From Chara braunii (taxonomy: Eukaryota; Streptophyta; Charophyceae; Charales; Characeae): a stretch of 30,435 nt of DNA. Shown one piece after another: positions 9,858-21,611 of the stretch. The stretch is from assembly GCA_003427395.1 (NCBI GenBank), contig BFEA01000035.1:2059424-2089858 (forward strand). The letters are read 5' to 3'. The notes beneath the pieces are model-generated. The model was not told the DNA's origin. It made no database searches and saw only the letters and a program-made list of their open reading frames with translations. Made by a program: the position numbers and the translations under genes. How positions within the stretch are numbered: the first letter of the stretch is position 1; each line of letters starts with the position of its first letter.

Positions 9858-10147
9858 ATGGCAGATGCTAGGAAGGCAGAGGCTTCTGAGGCCAAGCCTC
9901 AGATTCCACTTGACCCTTTAGAGGATGAACTGCGGACCCAGGAGAAGAAACTCCGCCAGAAGGCTCAGGCAGTTGAGACTCTAAAGGTTGAGATGAAAAA
10001 GAAAGAAGAAGCAACTCAGAAGGAGGCCAGAAGAAAACTGCTGATTTCTGATGTAGAAAAATCAGGATGAGTGAGACTTCCAGCCAGTACAACAAGGACA
10101 TGGCTGAATTCATCCTCTTGCAGGATGACATTCACCGTTCTGCCTGA
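9858..10147 (+). pseudogene. gag: Truncated Gag N terminus of the LTR retrotransposon
   Basis: The first ATG after the leader opens a frame MADARKAEASEAKPQIP, then a Glu/Lys-rich helix (about residues 20-65) with coiled-coil spacing. A stop at 10,068 is bypassed only by changing frame. The second frame continues from ATG 10,067 as MSETSSQYNKDMAEFILLQ to a stop at 10,147. No capsid or zinc knuckle follows. Position after LTR, PBS and leader supports Gag; the sequence alone would not identify it. Confidence 0.6.
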
Positions 10148-10429
10148 CCCGCAAGTATCCTCCTCCCTTGAGGAGACCCCTGGAGTGGGAAAAAAGGTGG
10201 CCCTTGCTGACCTTGACATAAGATCTCTTAATCTTAAAACACCAGTACATTCCCATATGACGGCCACGGGCACTGTGTGCGGGCCCAAAAATCGAGACTG
10301 CCCGCCGATTCGATTTGTCAGCAGCTGCCCTTCCGTTTCGGGCTAGCGCGTTACCCGACGCGCCTCTAAAAAAATAGTTGGGAAAGGTACTGGTGGTATA
10401 ATGGTCTAGCACAAACCTCACCAGCCAAA
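10148..10429. other. Junction region between the LTR element and LINE copy 1
   Basis: Contains a GC-rich block (10,255-10,365) with TTCCCATATGACGGCCACGGGC, faintly like the retroposon tail at 5,630-5,650. No gene supported. Confidence 0.4.
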
Positions 10430-11080
10430 AAATACACCATTTGGAGATTGTTCAGAGAAGGTAAAACTGGAAAATGGTCAGAAGTCATCTGTGTGCAAGA
10501 AGCACATCTTTACCACTCACCCTCACACAGGACATAGGAGAAATGAGTGTGGCCATATACTTCCTTCTCAGCACCTGCAAGAGCAGATGCATGGACTGGA
10601 GCTGCCATATGGATTCACCCCTCCTCATGTCTCATCCCAACTTCACAAGACTATGATCGATAGGAAGGGAGATGGGTATACCTTAAGGCCATTGTAGGGG
10701 ATGAGGAATTAGGAATAGTTTGCGTGTATGGCCCAAACGACCCCATAGAATGGGTATAAAACCGTATAATTTTTGCCCTTCCTGTATCAAGAGCTTCCGA
10801 GGAACCTACCCATGATCATCATTGGAGACTTCAACGTCACCCCAGACCCAATGCTTGATAGAAGGTCCTCATCCTCTCCCTGTACCCCATAAAACGTGTG
10901 TATACATGTGTTAGGTCGAAAGGGGGCTGCAAGACATTCTAACTATAACATTTACCTTTGTCTCATTCATGAGGATTTACTACGAGCTCTATCAATAGCT
11001 GACATTATGGCCTTCAACTCTTGTAAATCACTTGATCACAGAGCGTTGGTCATTGGTCTCAAATTCCAGCCCTAAATAGA
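10430..11080 (+). pseudogene. LINE 1 APE-type endonuclease domain remnant
   Basis: Nicks target DNA for target-primed reverse transcription. Readable pieces: KWSEVICVQEAHLYH (metal-binding Glu in QEAH, about 10,475-10,520), GAAIWIHPSS, GIVCVYGPND (10,710-10,745), IIIGDFNVTPDPMLDR (10,815-10,863; GDFN motif) and SLDHRALVIGL (about 11,025-11,060), which fits the C-terminal SDH motif with Ser replaced by Leu. Stops and frame changes separate the pieces, and the N-terminal start is missing. Confidence 0.8.
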
Positions 11081-11440
11081 AAGAGGCCCAAGTTTTTACA
11101 AACTCAACACCTCAATACTCAAACTACCCACACTGAAATCACTAATTCATAACTTTTAGGAATACTGGTCTACACAGTATCAATATTCCTTATCAATATT
11201 AGACTGTTTCAATAACGATCTTGCATAATTAGGGAACATGTCAAGAAATGTTTTATAAACCATGCCAGAGAATCCAAAACCATCATAGACAAGCTGCTTA
11301 AGGGATTGAAAAACTGGGATAAGACACTACAGGATGATCCTTTGGATGGGGAGAGGGACCACTTACAATCCTATCTAGATAGTTAGACAAAATCATGGAG
11401 AATCCTAGGGCGTATCTGCCGAAATGAAACTAAAGGAAGA

Positions 11441-11791
11441 ATGACCAAGACTTTCTTTCGATGGGTTAGAGCTTGGGCAAGACAAACAGTGGTGGACTCA
11501 AGTCAACACATTTTTAACCTGCCCTTCCCTAATGCTGCCAATGCCTATTCAATTGTTGATTATGCTACGTTGTACTACCAAAAGCGTTATGAATCTGAAT
11601 CTTCACAACGGGGAAGGTACCGTGTTAATAGTGCACGAAACGCCATGCTCCAATATCTTTCTGCCATGCTCTCTAACGCACAAAAATTGCTACTGGAAGG
11701 TCCACTAGCTAAGAAGGACTTGTTGTCGGCACTAAAAGACATTGAAGATGAGAAAACTCTTAGTTTTAACTCCTTTCCCAAGGAATTATGA
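11441..11791 (+). pseudogene. LINE 1 linker between endonuclease and RT
   Basis: The longest open piece of this LINE, 116 codons starting MTKTFFRWVRAWARQ and ending SFNSFPKEL. The position and the aromatic/charged pattern (ATLYYQKRYES) fit the linker that precedes the RT fingers in plant LINEs. There is no catalytic motif. Confidence 0.6.
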
Positions 11792-12530
11792 CTTGAATAT
11801 TGGTCAAGCGGTCACTGGTACTCACTACTACTATACAAGAAAGGTAACACGGCGAACATACGCAATTACCATCCCATCATGCTTCTACCACTTCCATACA
11901 AAATGATATCAAAAGCCCTCACTAACCGCCTCCTTCCACACGTGAATTATCCCATTTACCAAAACCAGACTGGATTCATGACATATAGAAAACATTAGGA
12001 ATATATAAAGATAATGTTTTAGTCATAATGTAACTATAAAGTATGCTAGACAACACAAACGAGAAGCAGCAATAATCTTCATTGATTTTGAGAAGGCGTA
12101 TGACCATGTTGGTTGGGACCTCCTAGATTGTTGCCTCCCAAAAATGACATTTGGAGATTCCTTTAGGTCATGGGTGTTCATAATGCGGAGATCGATTGTT
12201 GCAACTACTATGGTAAATAATTATCGCTCACCCCCATTTCAACTCCAAAGGTCAGTCAGACAGGGTGACACCATGACCCATCTCCTTTTTGTTTTGGTTA
12301 TGGAAACCGTGATAGCTATGTTCCATGAAAATATGAACATAGAAAGAATTGACATACACGAAGTTCATCGTCATTTGATACCAGTAACCTCATTTTTTGT
12401 GAATGATTTCACTGTACTTATAAAAGCCTCAGAGACTTCGATGAGGGCTCTAACAATCATACAAACATTTGAGGTAGCAAGTGACATGAAGGTCAACTGG
12501 GGATCGAAGACAGAAGGCTGGTGAATGAAC
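11792..12530 (+). pseudogene. LINE 1 reverse transcriptase domain
   Basis: Motifs in order: LLYKKGNTANIRNYHPIML (11,830-11,885), ISKALTNRLLP, YQNQTGFMTYRKH (about 11,957-11,995), IIFIDFEKAYDHVGWDLLD (12,073-12,129), RSVRQGDTMTHLLF (about 12,250-12,290), FFVNDFTVL (12,393-12,420) and DMKVNWGSKTE (to about 12,517). FVND replaces the FADD active site, so one catalytic Asp is lost. One open stretch covers 12,144-12,524. Confidence 0.88.
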
Positions 12531-12615
12531 TCACAACAACCTCAACTTCCCCAACACCCACGAGTAAACTGGTATAAGCATGAGGAGGATGTTGGGGGAG
12601 TTGAGGTTGTTGTGA
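12531..12615. repeat. Foldback repeat, 28-base arms
   Basis: Left arm 12,531-12,558 (TCACAACAACCTCAACTTCC...) and right arm 12,588-12,615 are reverse complements at 26 of 28 positions around a 29-base loop. It interrupts LINE 1 just after the RT motif DMKVNW. No target duplication seen. Confidence 0.85.
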
Positions 12616-13890
12616 TCATGGACAAGCCTTGGTGGAAAATTGGTTAAGAACTTGAGAAGGATGGTCAAGTGAGACAGGTTGCATACGTCTTTCATAAGAA
12701 GAGCTTTAGCCATCAACAATGCAATAGTGACCACCATACGGTATAAAACAACATTCTGGAGAATGCCGAGAAACAACTAACTGCACAGTCTGCACTGCGA
12801 TCCGTTGTTTCGACCTTATTATAAAAAAATGACCATGAACGGGTCAAGCGCATCACAAGGATCGCATGGAAACATGTAGCCCAACGACCCCAACCTAAAA
12901 AAGTGGGATAACTAGGTATCTTGGACCTAGGGGATGAGATAAAGACATTTATCTTTAAGGGCATAATAAACTTAAATAAAGTTACTTATGACGAATGATA
13001 TTCCTTGGTTCCTACTTGCATATATTTAATTGTCTCATCTCGCCCCCTCGTCCTCTAATAACAACCCAATCCACCCGTTAGGACGGTTAACCCTGAAGGA
13101 ATGGTCCATACCCACTCCCTTAAAACAAAAAAGAGACGGGACGACTCGTAATAGCATCAGGTGGGACCTCAAAAGAGACCCCTTTGGTCCAACATATTGC
13201 AACTCTGGAGAGAAATGGGCCTTATCAAAAAACATTCCCACCTAAGTGGCATGAAATTTGGAGACAGTCAATCTTTGGTACCCCGCATATTGACAAGAGA
13301 AAGACAGATATGACACCAACACCTTAGTTGTTCCTATCGTTGAGGTACAGAAAACCAACGGTTCGAAGCACGCTTGACGCACACGCACAACACAAAGCTG
13401 CTACAGTTCTACACATCACAGGCTGATGTGGAATGAGATCCTGACACGTGGCAGTCTCTCTAATATTGACAGGTGTTCCACGCTGAGAACATCGCTCTCT
13501 GCCTTTGTTAGGGGGAGAAAGGACCATTATGACTTGGATAGATGGTATTCAGTGAAGTACGGCCTTGATGTTGGAAAGTGTGGGTGATAAGTGGGTTAAC
13601 AGTTAACATGAGACACATGATTCATCTTCTTTGACAAATGCAGAATTTTGGCTCTTGAGATACTGGTATCGACAAATTTGTTGCGTAAGAAACTAGGCGT
13701 CATTGAATGAAGTCAAGACCCCGCACTCCCACATGGGAAAGGGGGATTGATTTCATTAAGAAGAGAAAAGTGTTGTAGGCAGAGGAGAAAGCTCTTCAAA
13801 ATCGACGCTCGGATAAATCGATTGTTAGATGGGGAAAGGAAATTGAAGGTTGGACAAATAAGGAGGAGAGGAGTCTACATCCAAATCACA
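12616..13890 (+). pseudogene. LINE 1 C-terminal region remnant
   Basis: SFIRRALAINNAIVTTIRYKT (about 12,690-12,750) matches FGRFLVINNVILATTWYKS of LINE 2. PQPKKVG, stop, LGILDLGDEI (about 12,890-12,945) matches PKSRGGLRIIDL of LINE 2. Beyond this, MWNEILTRGSLSNIDRCST (13,420-13,480) and a Lys/Arg-rich stretch near 13,730-13,850 are readable, but I cannot find the zinc-finger motif present in LINE 2. Confidence 0.6.
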
Positions 13891-14950
13891 GAATTTGATA
13901 CATAGGGTGATTGGTCGATCCAGTCAACAAATCACCATAGATAAGGAGACGAGAAATAGAGGAGATAGGTGTTGTGGAAGCGATATGAGATAAGCCTGAC
14001 CAAAAGACCTCGACAAAAGACGAGGACCCGACTGAGGCGCAAACGAGGGAAGACATGAAATTACCAAGAAGGAGAAGTTTGACGGGAGGTATGTGAAAAC
14101 AAAACCTCTCATACGAATCTCTCTCCTTTTTCCAGTCCTTGTTTCAACCCTACGAAGTGGGAACCTCCAAGCCAGTCAAAGGATGAATAACAATTAAGAT
14201 AAACGTACTCAAAACAATCATACAAAACACAACTCTCAAAATTTAAAATAATCTGTGATGGATTAAAACTACCAATTTGTCAACAAATCAAATTTAACTG
14301 AGGTATCGCTGTCACGATAGATCCCTCCCCCCGCGCCGTCCAACACCAAGATTGTGTCTCTGCCCCGTACATGCTCCCTACACAGTTTTGACTCCTACCA
14401 AATCTGCATTCCATCCCCCACCTTATGACCTTCCCAACCTCCCCTCCTCACGCTCCCTTTCCTTCATTTTTTCATTACTCACCACTCCTTCGCTACCTTA
14501 CACATCAGGTAATTCCGAGTTACACGAAATTGCAGCTATATCCTAACACCGACCAAAATAATCATCATATGCTCCATCATTGCTTCCTCATATTGATCTC
14601 CGCACCCCCACTCTCCACACTCTCCCAACACCGTCACACTCGCTACATCAAGCTCATCATTTTGTACTATCCCAACATTGTCCTCACTGAATTAGGAAAT
14701 GAGTACTACCATCTGGTTTTCTACCCCTAAATCAATCTATTTTGTTGAATTTCCTCTCTATCGCTCCTCTCACCCCACTCACAGATTCTCTTGTACGACT
14801 CGTGCATTATCATTAGTAGAAATTTATCATTCACAAGCCACGCTCTCCATCTTGGAGATAATTTGTCCTCCATCCCCATGTATTGTCGTAATCTCCTCCT
14901 CACCCACCATATCACCACACTAACGTGGTAGCAATTAATCCATCCTTCGA
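13891..14950. other. Unclassified, pyrimidine-rich stretch
   Basis: 14,320-14,920 is strongly C/T-rich on the plus strand with frames of up to 101 codons and no domain. It could be the 5' untranslated region of LINE 2 or intergenic DNA. Confidence 0.35.
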
Positions 14951-16454
14951 AATGATGAAGATGTCATTATCAGAAAAGAGGGAGAGAGGGAAGAACTCGC
15001 TCCTCTTTTACCAAGGGGCAGTCATGCTGCATTCGGTTTGAGACAGCCGGGGTCTTCCCCCTACAACAGACCACTATGACTCGTACCATCCTCACTGGGA
15101 TCACTGGAAGTGAAGGAAAGACATCCCAATCTTGGGCAGAAGATGATTGCCAATAGAAAAACACCACAATGGATGAAACTAGGAAGGGAGACAAACCACA
15201 ACAATGGGAAAACCAAAAGACCATTTCAGACAGAACCACTTCAGAATCAGCGGAAATACAAGGCACTCACATGCACAAAAATGACTCCACTCAAGGAGGG
15301 CTTCTTCAAACAGATAACACCCATAAGGAAGACGATGAGATGCTCACTCAGGAATAAAAAACGGAGAAAGGAGAAAAAAGTGAGAACTTAAAAAAAAAAC
15401 AAAAACAATCACCGTTGAAAAAAATTACAACTGAGAGAAGCATCGCATCACGGCCTCAAACATCCAACTCATCATGGGTATGAAGGGTACGTCTGACAAT
15501 GCAAGAAAAAACACTCAATGTGACTCGCCCTTCCATTGGTCCCCTGGGAACACCCGAGGAAGAACTGAAAATCCCAATGAGGAATGTGTCCTCCGAGTCC
15601 ACTTGGACATACTTCTTGTCTCTCTTCCTCAGTCTCCTCCCTTCAGATCAAATGGTGGTGGACCAGGGAGGAAGGAAAACATTCATGAAATCATACCCAG
15701 TGGATAAACTTGCTCAAAGAGATTGAATCTATACAAAGCAAGCCAATAATTAGATTTCCTTTGACAATGCAACGGGTAAATCTATAAATGACAAAATTAA
15801 GTGGATTTGTAACCAACTGCAAAGGATGAGTCAACAGAGTCAATTAAGTGACAAAATGGATTCCATAGCATTCAGGACCAAATATGCAGAGTCAGAATAG
15901 CCTACAAGGTCAATAGAGTCAACAAAGTCTGCAGATAAACCAACAGAACCAGTTGAACAAGCACCCCTCCTCCCACATTACACAACAGAAAACCAATCAT
16001 GCACATAATGCACAATAGGATAGTCCTCAAAAAGGGGGGAGGGGAGAACCACAAGATGATAACAACAAATTGTTGGGTATAAACCCTCATACATACTTAC
16101 CGAAGAACACACAGCAGAGCGTGACGGAGTGGAGGGAGGTGAAGTCCAAGTCCAAGACCAATCGATTTGCTCCGTTGGCAACCCAACATGACTCACAACA
16201 AGAGTTGCAACAAGAAGAGTATCCAGGACAAAATCCACAATAAAATTCACAAAAAGAATCCAATTCAAAGAACACAAACTGGGTTTTCTAAGCCAACATC
16301 ACAGGCCGTCACGGGATCATAGTTCACCACACAACACACCATTGTACAAAATCTACAAAATGCTTTGTTAGTATCACCCCACCACAAAAACCGTTGTTGT
16401 TAACGCGAGGAAACAACCCATCTCCACTCAAGTGACCAAGCATCATACTACCCA
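14951..16454 (+). pseudogene. Gln/Asn-rich ORF1-like remnant upstream of LINE 2
   Basis: Collinear broken frames. 15,110-15,391 is Lys/Arg/Gln-rich (TPQWMKLGRETNHNNGK). 15,499-15,726 ends YPVDKLAQRD. Sequence near 15,800-15,900 reads NQLQRMSQQSQLSDKMDS. 15,900-16,290 is Gln/Asn-rich (QINQQNQLNKHPS, QHDSQQELQQEEYPGQNPQ). Basic and Gln-rich disordered sequence upstream of a LINE ORF2 fits ORF1, but no RRM or zinc knuckle is seen. Assignment is by position. Confidence 0.4.
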
Positions 16455-17040
16455 AACAATCAGCAATTGGTACTGCCTCATCAAATACCTCCGGGAACAG
16501 GGGACGCACTGTTGTTATCACCACTTTTAACAAACAAGGAAACACAGCTGCCAGGTACACATCTGCGACTGGTACCACATACACCAGGACAATAAATGTC
16601 CCAACCACAACAAAAATCGCATTCCCCTCAGGGGAAGATGCAAATGGAGAGGACATCACCATTGGCCTTGGAGATGGTACAACCTAGTACCACGCAGATA
16701 GAGACAGTCCTAACGCCATCTCTCATGACCACGTAGGCAAAGATAGTCTTAACTCAGTTTCTCATGGACCATCACCAAGGAGAAACATAGCAGGTCCAAG
16801 AATTCCCAATGGAAATAGATCCGTTGACAAAGTTTTTTTTTTAGGAGGGGATGGAAGTAGAAAAACTTGAAAAAGCCCAAGCAAATGTTGTGTCCTTCTC
16901 CATAGTGGGACAAATGCTATGAAATATTGATTCTCTGGTTAAACTTCATAACGGTATTCAAAATGTAGCAGACTGGGTCACCTCTAATTTAAAATTTATC
17001 TATCCCTCAAGAAATGAAGAACAATGAAACCTAATCAAGG
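16455..17040 (+). repeat. 586-bp direct repeat, unit 1
   Basis: Starts AACAATCAGCAATTGGTACT. It includes a T-run followed by AGGAGGGGATGG (about 16,831-16,852) and ends ATCAAGG. One frame reads VEKLEKAQANVVSFSIVGQML, a helical stretch that suits ORF1. Confidence 0.92.
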
Positions 17041-17379
17041 AACAATCAGCAATTGGTACTGCCTCATCAAATACCTTTGGGAACAGGGGACACACTGTTG
17101 TTATCACCACTTTTAATAGACAAGGAAACACAGCTGACAGGTACACATCTGCAACTGGTACCACATACACCATGACAACAAATGTCCCAACCACAACAAA
17201 AACCGCATTCCCCTCAGGGGAAGATGAAAATGGAATGGACATCACCATTGGCCTTGGAGATGGTACAACTTAGTAGCACGCAGATAGAGACAGTCCTAAC
17301 GCCATCTCTCATGGTCACGCAAGCAAAGATAGTCTTAACTCAGTTTCTCATGGACCATCACCAGGAAGAAACAAAGCAG
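17041..17379 (+). repeat. 586-bp direct repeat, unit 2, 263 bp missing
   Basis: Same start as unit 1, but it breaks at GAAACAAAGCAGGTC and joins TGCCTCATC of unit 3. The offset to unit 3 is 323 bp instead of 586. Confidence 0.92.
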
Positions 17380-17954
17380 GTCTGCCTCATCAAATACCTT
17401 TGGGAACAGTGGACACACTGTTGTTATCATCACTTTTAACAGACAAGGAAACACAGCTGCCAGGTACATATCTGCCACTGATATCACATACACCAGGACA
17501 ACAAATGTCCTAACCACAATAAAAATCGCATTCCCCTTAGGGGAAGATGCAAATGGAAAGAACATCACCATTGGCCTTGGAGATGGTACAACCTAGTACC
17601 ACGCAGATAGAGACAGTCCTAACGCCATCTCTCATGGCCACGCAGGCAAAGATAGTCTTAACTCAGTTTCTCATGGACCATCACCAGGGAGAAACATAGC
17701 AGGTCCAAGAATTCCCAATGGAAATAGATCCGTTGACAAAGTTTTTTTTTTAGGAGGGGATGGAAGTAGAAAAACTTGAAAAAGCCCAAGCAAATGTTGT
17801 GTCCTTCTCCATAGTGGGACAAATGCTATGAAATATTGATTCTCTGGTTAAACTTCATAACGGTATCCAAAATGTAGCAGACTGGGTCACCTCTAATTTA
17901 AAATTTATCTATCCCTCAAGAAATGAAGAACAATGAAACCTAATCAAGGAACAA
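17380..17954 (+). repeat. 586-bp direct repeat, unit 3
   Basis: Nearly identical to unit 1 through the T-run and the tail GGAACAA, then moves into unique sequence (GTTATATCCATGC). The high identity implies recent duplication compared with the decay around it. Confidence 0.92.
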
Positions 17955-19794
17955 GTTATATCCATGCTGGCTTGCAGTGATAGTTTGAAAACGGTCTTAT
18001 AATACGGCGTTCCCCCAAAAGCAGATTGACAAACAGTCAGCAACAAGATCCTATACATAATTTCCAACAGAGTGCTCAACCTGATTCAATAGCCTCAAAA
18101 GAAATGTGGTGATAAGGAAAAAGTAAAAAATGCAGAACAGAGGACGAACACTTGCTTGGTAAGAAGCACAAGAAGACTCAAGGTATTGGCTAGAAAAGGC
18201 CCAACCAATAAAAGCATCAACCCCACACTTACTGGGCCCACAAAGACACAATCTGAACAAACATCACGGAAAAAAAAAAAAAAAAAAAAAGGTTAATATT
18301 GAAAAGATTCGTAATAACACCGAAATTTCCGAAAAACAAACTGAAAAATGCTAAAAATGCTAAATTTTGGTTCGATGACAAAGAAAAATGAAAGAAACCG
18401 AAAAATAGCAAAGTAAGCACATGGCTTCTCAGAACCATACAAAAGATTCAATTGATTCAATAGCTTCATGACCTGCAAGTCTCAGACTTCTCAGAGTTAA
18501 ATAATACGGATACCAAAAAAAAAAAGTTGAGACTATATATGAGGTTGCACATGAATTACATTATACCAGGAATCTGTCTTGGGGGAACATTGGGAAGTGA
18601 CAGAACTCCAATCGAGTCAGACATCCAGCCAGGGTTCTACCAATATTGATCCACTAAGCCCCCCAACACCACCACATGCAAGAATTACAGTAACAGCACC
18701 CCCCCCCCCCCCAGATGAATCGGTAACCATTTAGATCGTTTCTCCCATAACAAGAGAAACAAAAGTCCTAGTTATTGAAGACCAAGCTAGGAAAGAAATA
18801 AAAATGGCATCCTCGCTGGCTGAATGAGAGGATGGTGGGGAGAAGGAAAACCTGAGAGAGAATACACAGACACAACAAAAAGATGCGCTCCTGGACCATC
18901 AGACCTTGATGGATGAATCTGCGAGAGAGATGTAGTCTCATAATCAGTCTCAACAAGAAAAAATAAGACCCAGACAGGGCTAAGGAACAAAAAAAAAACA
19001 ATGTGGACTCATAGGCTGAAAAGGAAATAGTCTTGACAACAGACTTATACTAAGGAAAATAGTCAAGTGATGAATGTGACACTTCCCCTCCCCTTGTATT
19101 GGAAAACAAAAGCAAAAGACAGAAAATCAAAACTCGACTAAGCATTGAACTCAACGATCTGTCTTTATCAAAGGAAGGAATAACAATCCTACCTGGCAGA
19201 CTCAAAGCGGAACTTTGGGAGGTGGGTCAGATAGAGACAGAAGGGTCCTCCAATGGACGAGTCACAATCCGGGGCACCAATTCCTCTTTCCTATCACTCT
19301 CAAACCTGACATGAGGATTCACTGGTGAAACACTAATTAGATTATGCATTATAAGATTTATTAAAGAAAATCTACCACCAGGAGGGTAGGTCACCCTTAC
19401 ATTAACAATTGAGCCAGAGAGAATAGCTACAAGAGATGTATATGTGTGGTATAAGGTTTGGGTTATAATAAACCTAAGATGGATGGCGGTAAAATCATTA
19501 AAAAAACTACAATTACTAAAAATCAAAGCTAATAAATTCCGGTCAGAATCAGATATGGCTACCATACTAATTAGAGCAATCAAACGGGCAGTCATCGGAA
19601 AAAAAAAAGGAGGACCTTTGAACACAAGAGTATGTAAGAACTTGTGAAAATCAAACTAACAACCCCCTACTACTCAAGAGAGCAATCCAGTTTGATGAAA
19701 GAAAATGATGAAGAAATGGATGACAAGGAATAAGTAAATTTAATAGATTTATTATTTAACAAGGACAAGCGATGAAAATTTCTCAAAAGAAATG
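17955..19794 (+). pseudogene. ORF1-like debris between the repeats and LINE 2 ORF2
   Basis: Broken plus-strand frames. 19,099-19,314 (71 codons, ENKSKRQKIKTRLSIELN...) and 19,444-19,647 (basic end AIKRAVIGKKKGG) are the longest. They lie directly upstream of the endonuclease, so an ORF1 C terminus is plausible. Simple tracts: A-run 18,270-18,290 and a C-run near 18,700-18,713. Family not recognised. Confidence 0.35.
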
Positions 19795-20300
19795 CAGATT
19801 TGGATCTCAAATCCCTAAATGTTAATGGACTAGCCTCAGCCAAACAGAATAGAAGATCGACTATCTATGAACAAATTAGAGAGATAGATGAAAAACTCTG
19901 ACCAGACATCATTTGTCTACAAGAAACCCACCTCATGGATATTGGCCTTCATAACTATACCCATTAAGCAATTTGGCCACACACATCATATAGAGCCCAC
20001 GCGCTGAAACCGGATAGCGCGGGGGTGGCAATATGGATCCCCTCAGATTCCAAAATTGAAGTGGATGAGAGGAAAGCAGACCAACTAGAAGGTAGGTCGG
20101 TATACATTTTAGTGATGTTGAAACTATAAATAGTTAGTATCCTAAATGTATATGGTCGCAATGACCTTGGAGAGAGATTGGATTCTACAAGGAAAACCTT
20201 CCCCAGTTACCCATCGACATTCTAGTCATTATTTCGGGAGACTCCAATGCAGTCTCAGATCGCAATATAGATAGATGAAATGTCCCTTCGCCCTCCCCGA
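19795..20300 (+). pseudogene. LINE 2 APE-type endonuclease domain
   Basis: Starts near DLDLKSLNVNGLASAKQ (Asn of the N-terminal motif). Then PDIICLQETHL with the metal-binding Glu (19,902-19,934), SAGVAIWIPSDSK (about 20,015-20,055), ILNVYGRND (20,140-20,166) and GDSNAVSDR (20,237-20,263). Several stops (for example before PDIIC) make it inactive. Motif spacing is normal for L1-like endonucleases. Confidence 0.85.
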
Positions 20301-21289
20301 CTTATATTGAAACTGATGAGGTAATTATCTCTAACTTATGTTGAACAATCAATCTCTTTGATCCTTTCAGGAGACTAAATCCAACCCCTAAAACATTTAT
20401 CTGCTTCAGAAAATCCAAAAAAAAATAAAAATAAAGTCTAAAATAAATCTCATATTGGTTTCATAAGAGTTACAATGGGATCTACAATTCGTTGCTATTC
20501 TTCGCTGCAACCCTCTCCCAAGACTAAACCATACCATGTGCATGGTGGTCCTCTCATTTAGTAAGAGACCAGAAAAAGGCAAATGATTATATAGACTTAA
20601 TACATCACACCTCAAAATAGATAATTTCATACAAAATTTGGTTGATGAGTGGAAATTTTAGAGGAAACAGAGACCCCTCATCAAGAATGGCATAAGATGG
20701 TTCAACAATGACCTAGTTTTTTTAAAGACGTAAATGCAATGAATACTACAAAACTTTGGTGATGCAAAAATATCAAGAAGAAACACAAATACATAAAAGA
20801 ATCTTAGACCTGCAAACAAGCAGAGCGGAAAAAAATAGAGTTTATTATTAATGAGATGCAAGAATTACAAAATCAACTTCTAATGCGCATGAAATACAAA
20901 TAGCAATGGATGAGAATCAGGGAGAAATGAAAAAGTCACCAAATGGAAGGAGAAATTGATGCAAAATTTTTCGTAATAGCCAAAGCAAGAACATTAAGAA
21001 TCACGATAGAGGTTTTTGTTAACCCATTTAATACAAATGGACCACTAACAACCTCAACAACAACAAACACTAAAATAGTAAGAATTTTTTTCAAGGAACT
21101 ATTCACATCTGAAAATAACGACATCCCTAGGGATAAACACCTCAAGCATTGAAAAAAATTATCACCGATAATCGAAAAAAGGAGATAGACAAACGACTTT
21201 CCAAAGAAGAAGTTTGAACTGCGTTAATACCTATGAAAGAAGAAAAAATACCTAGGATTGATGAGCTTCCTAAAACGTTTTGAAAATGT
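20301..21289 (+). pseudogene. LINE 2 endonuclease-RT linker
   Basis: Heavily broken. Readable pieces are MEGEIDAKFFVIAKARTLR (from 20,943), FFKELFTSENN (about 21,087-21,120) and a stretch like the KAPGxDGLP motif, IPRIDELPKTF (about 21,250-21,282). Order and spacing match the region before the RT fingers. Confidence 0.6.
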
Positions 21290-21611
21290 ATGTGGGGCAC
21301 TCTCTCCCAGGACCTAATGAACTTCTATAATGTGGTATGGAGATCTAAATACATGAGAGAAATATTGAATCAAGGAATGCTAACGCTGATCTATAAAAAA
21401 AGAGAAAAATCTAATATAAGAAACTACTGGCCCATTACACTCCTAACAGTGGTATACAAATTGATGGTCAAAGTCCTGACAAATAGACTTACAAAGGTTA
21501 TCACTGACATTATCCACCTAGCCCAAACATGTTTTATAACAAATAAAAATAAATAAGACAACATTCTCCTAATCAATGGACTTATCAAAATCTCTCGCCA
21601 ATCGAGACACA
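21290..21611 (+). pseudogene. LINE 2 reverse transcriptase, N-terminal part
   Basis: GMLTLIYKKREKSNIRNYWP then TLLTVVYKLMVKVLTNRL and AQTCFITNKNK are the first RT motifs, in one frame up to a stop at 21,554. It continues as DNILLINGLIKISRQSRH, which aligns to IKYARQHKREA of LINE 1. It ends at 21,611 where transposon D begins. Confidence 0.9.

Larger units (their letters stand above)
10430..13890 (+). mobile_element. LINE copy 1 (L1-like), decayed ORF2
   Basis: Non-LTR retrotransposon remnant in the order endonuclease, linker, RT, C-terminal part. Frames change often and stops are frequent. It is homologous to LINE copy 2 (19,795-28,290) over the same motifs. The right limit is uncertain, because the last readable stretch (13,700-13,860) is generic. 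No poly(A) tail found. Confidence 0.85.

Noticed and set aside
10388-10420. tRNA-like 5' part with box A (TGGTATAATGG).
   Set aside because: No box B (GGTTCRANNCC) or acceptor pairing downstream, so a tRNA or SINE head is not supported.
16324-17571. Minus-strand frames of up to 112 codons that look hydrophobic (VVVGTFIVLVYVV) and recur three times.
   Set aside because: They recur only because the DNA repeats. The plus strand carries the LINE-related reading and the minus frames match nothing known.
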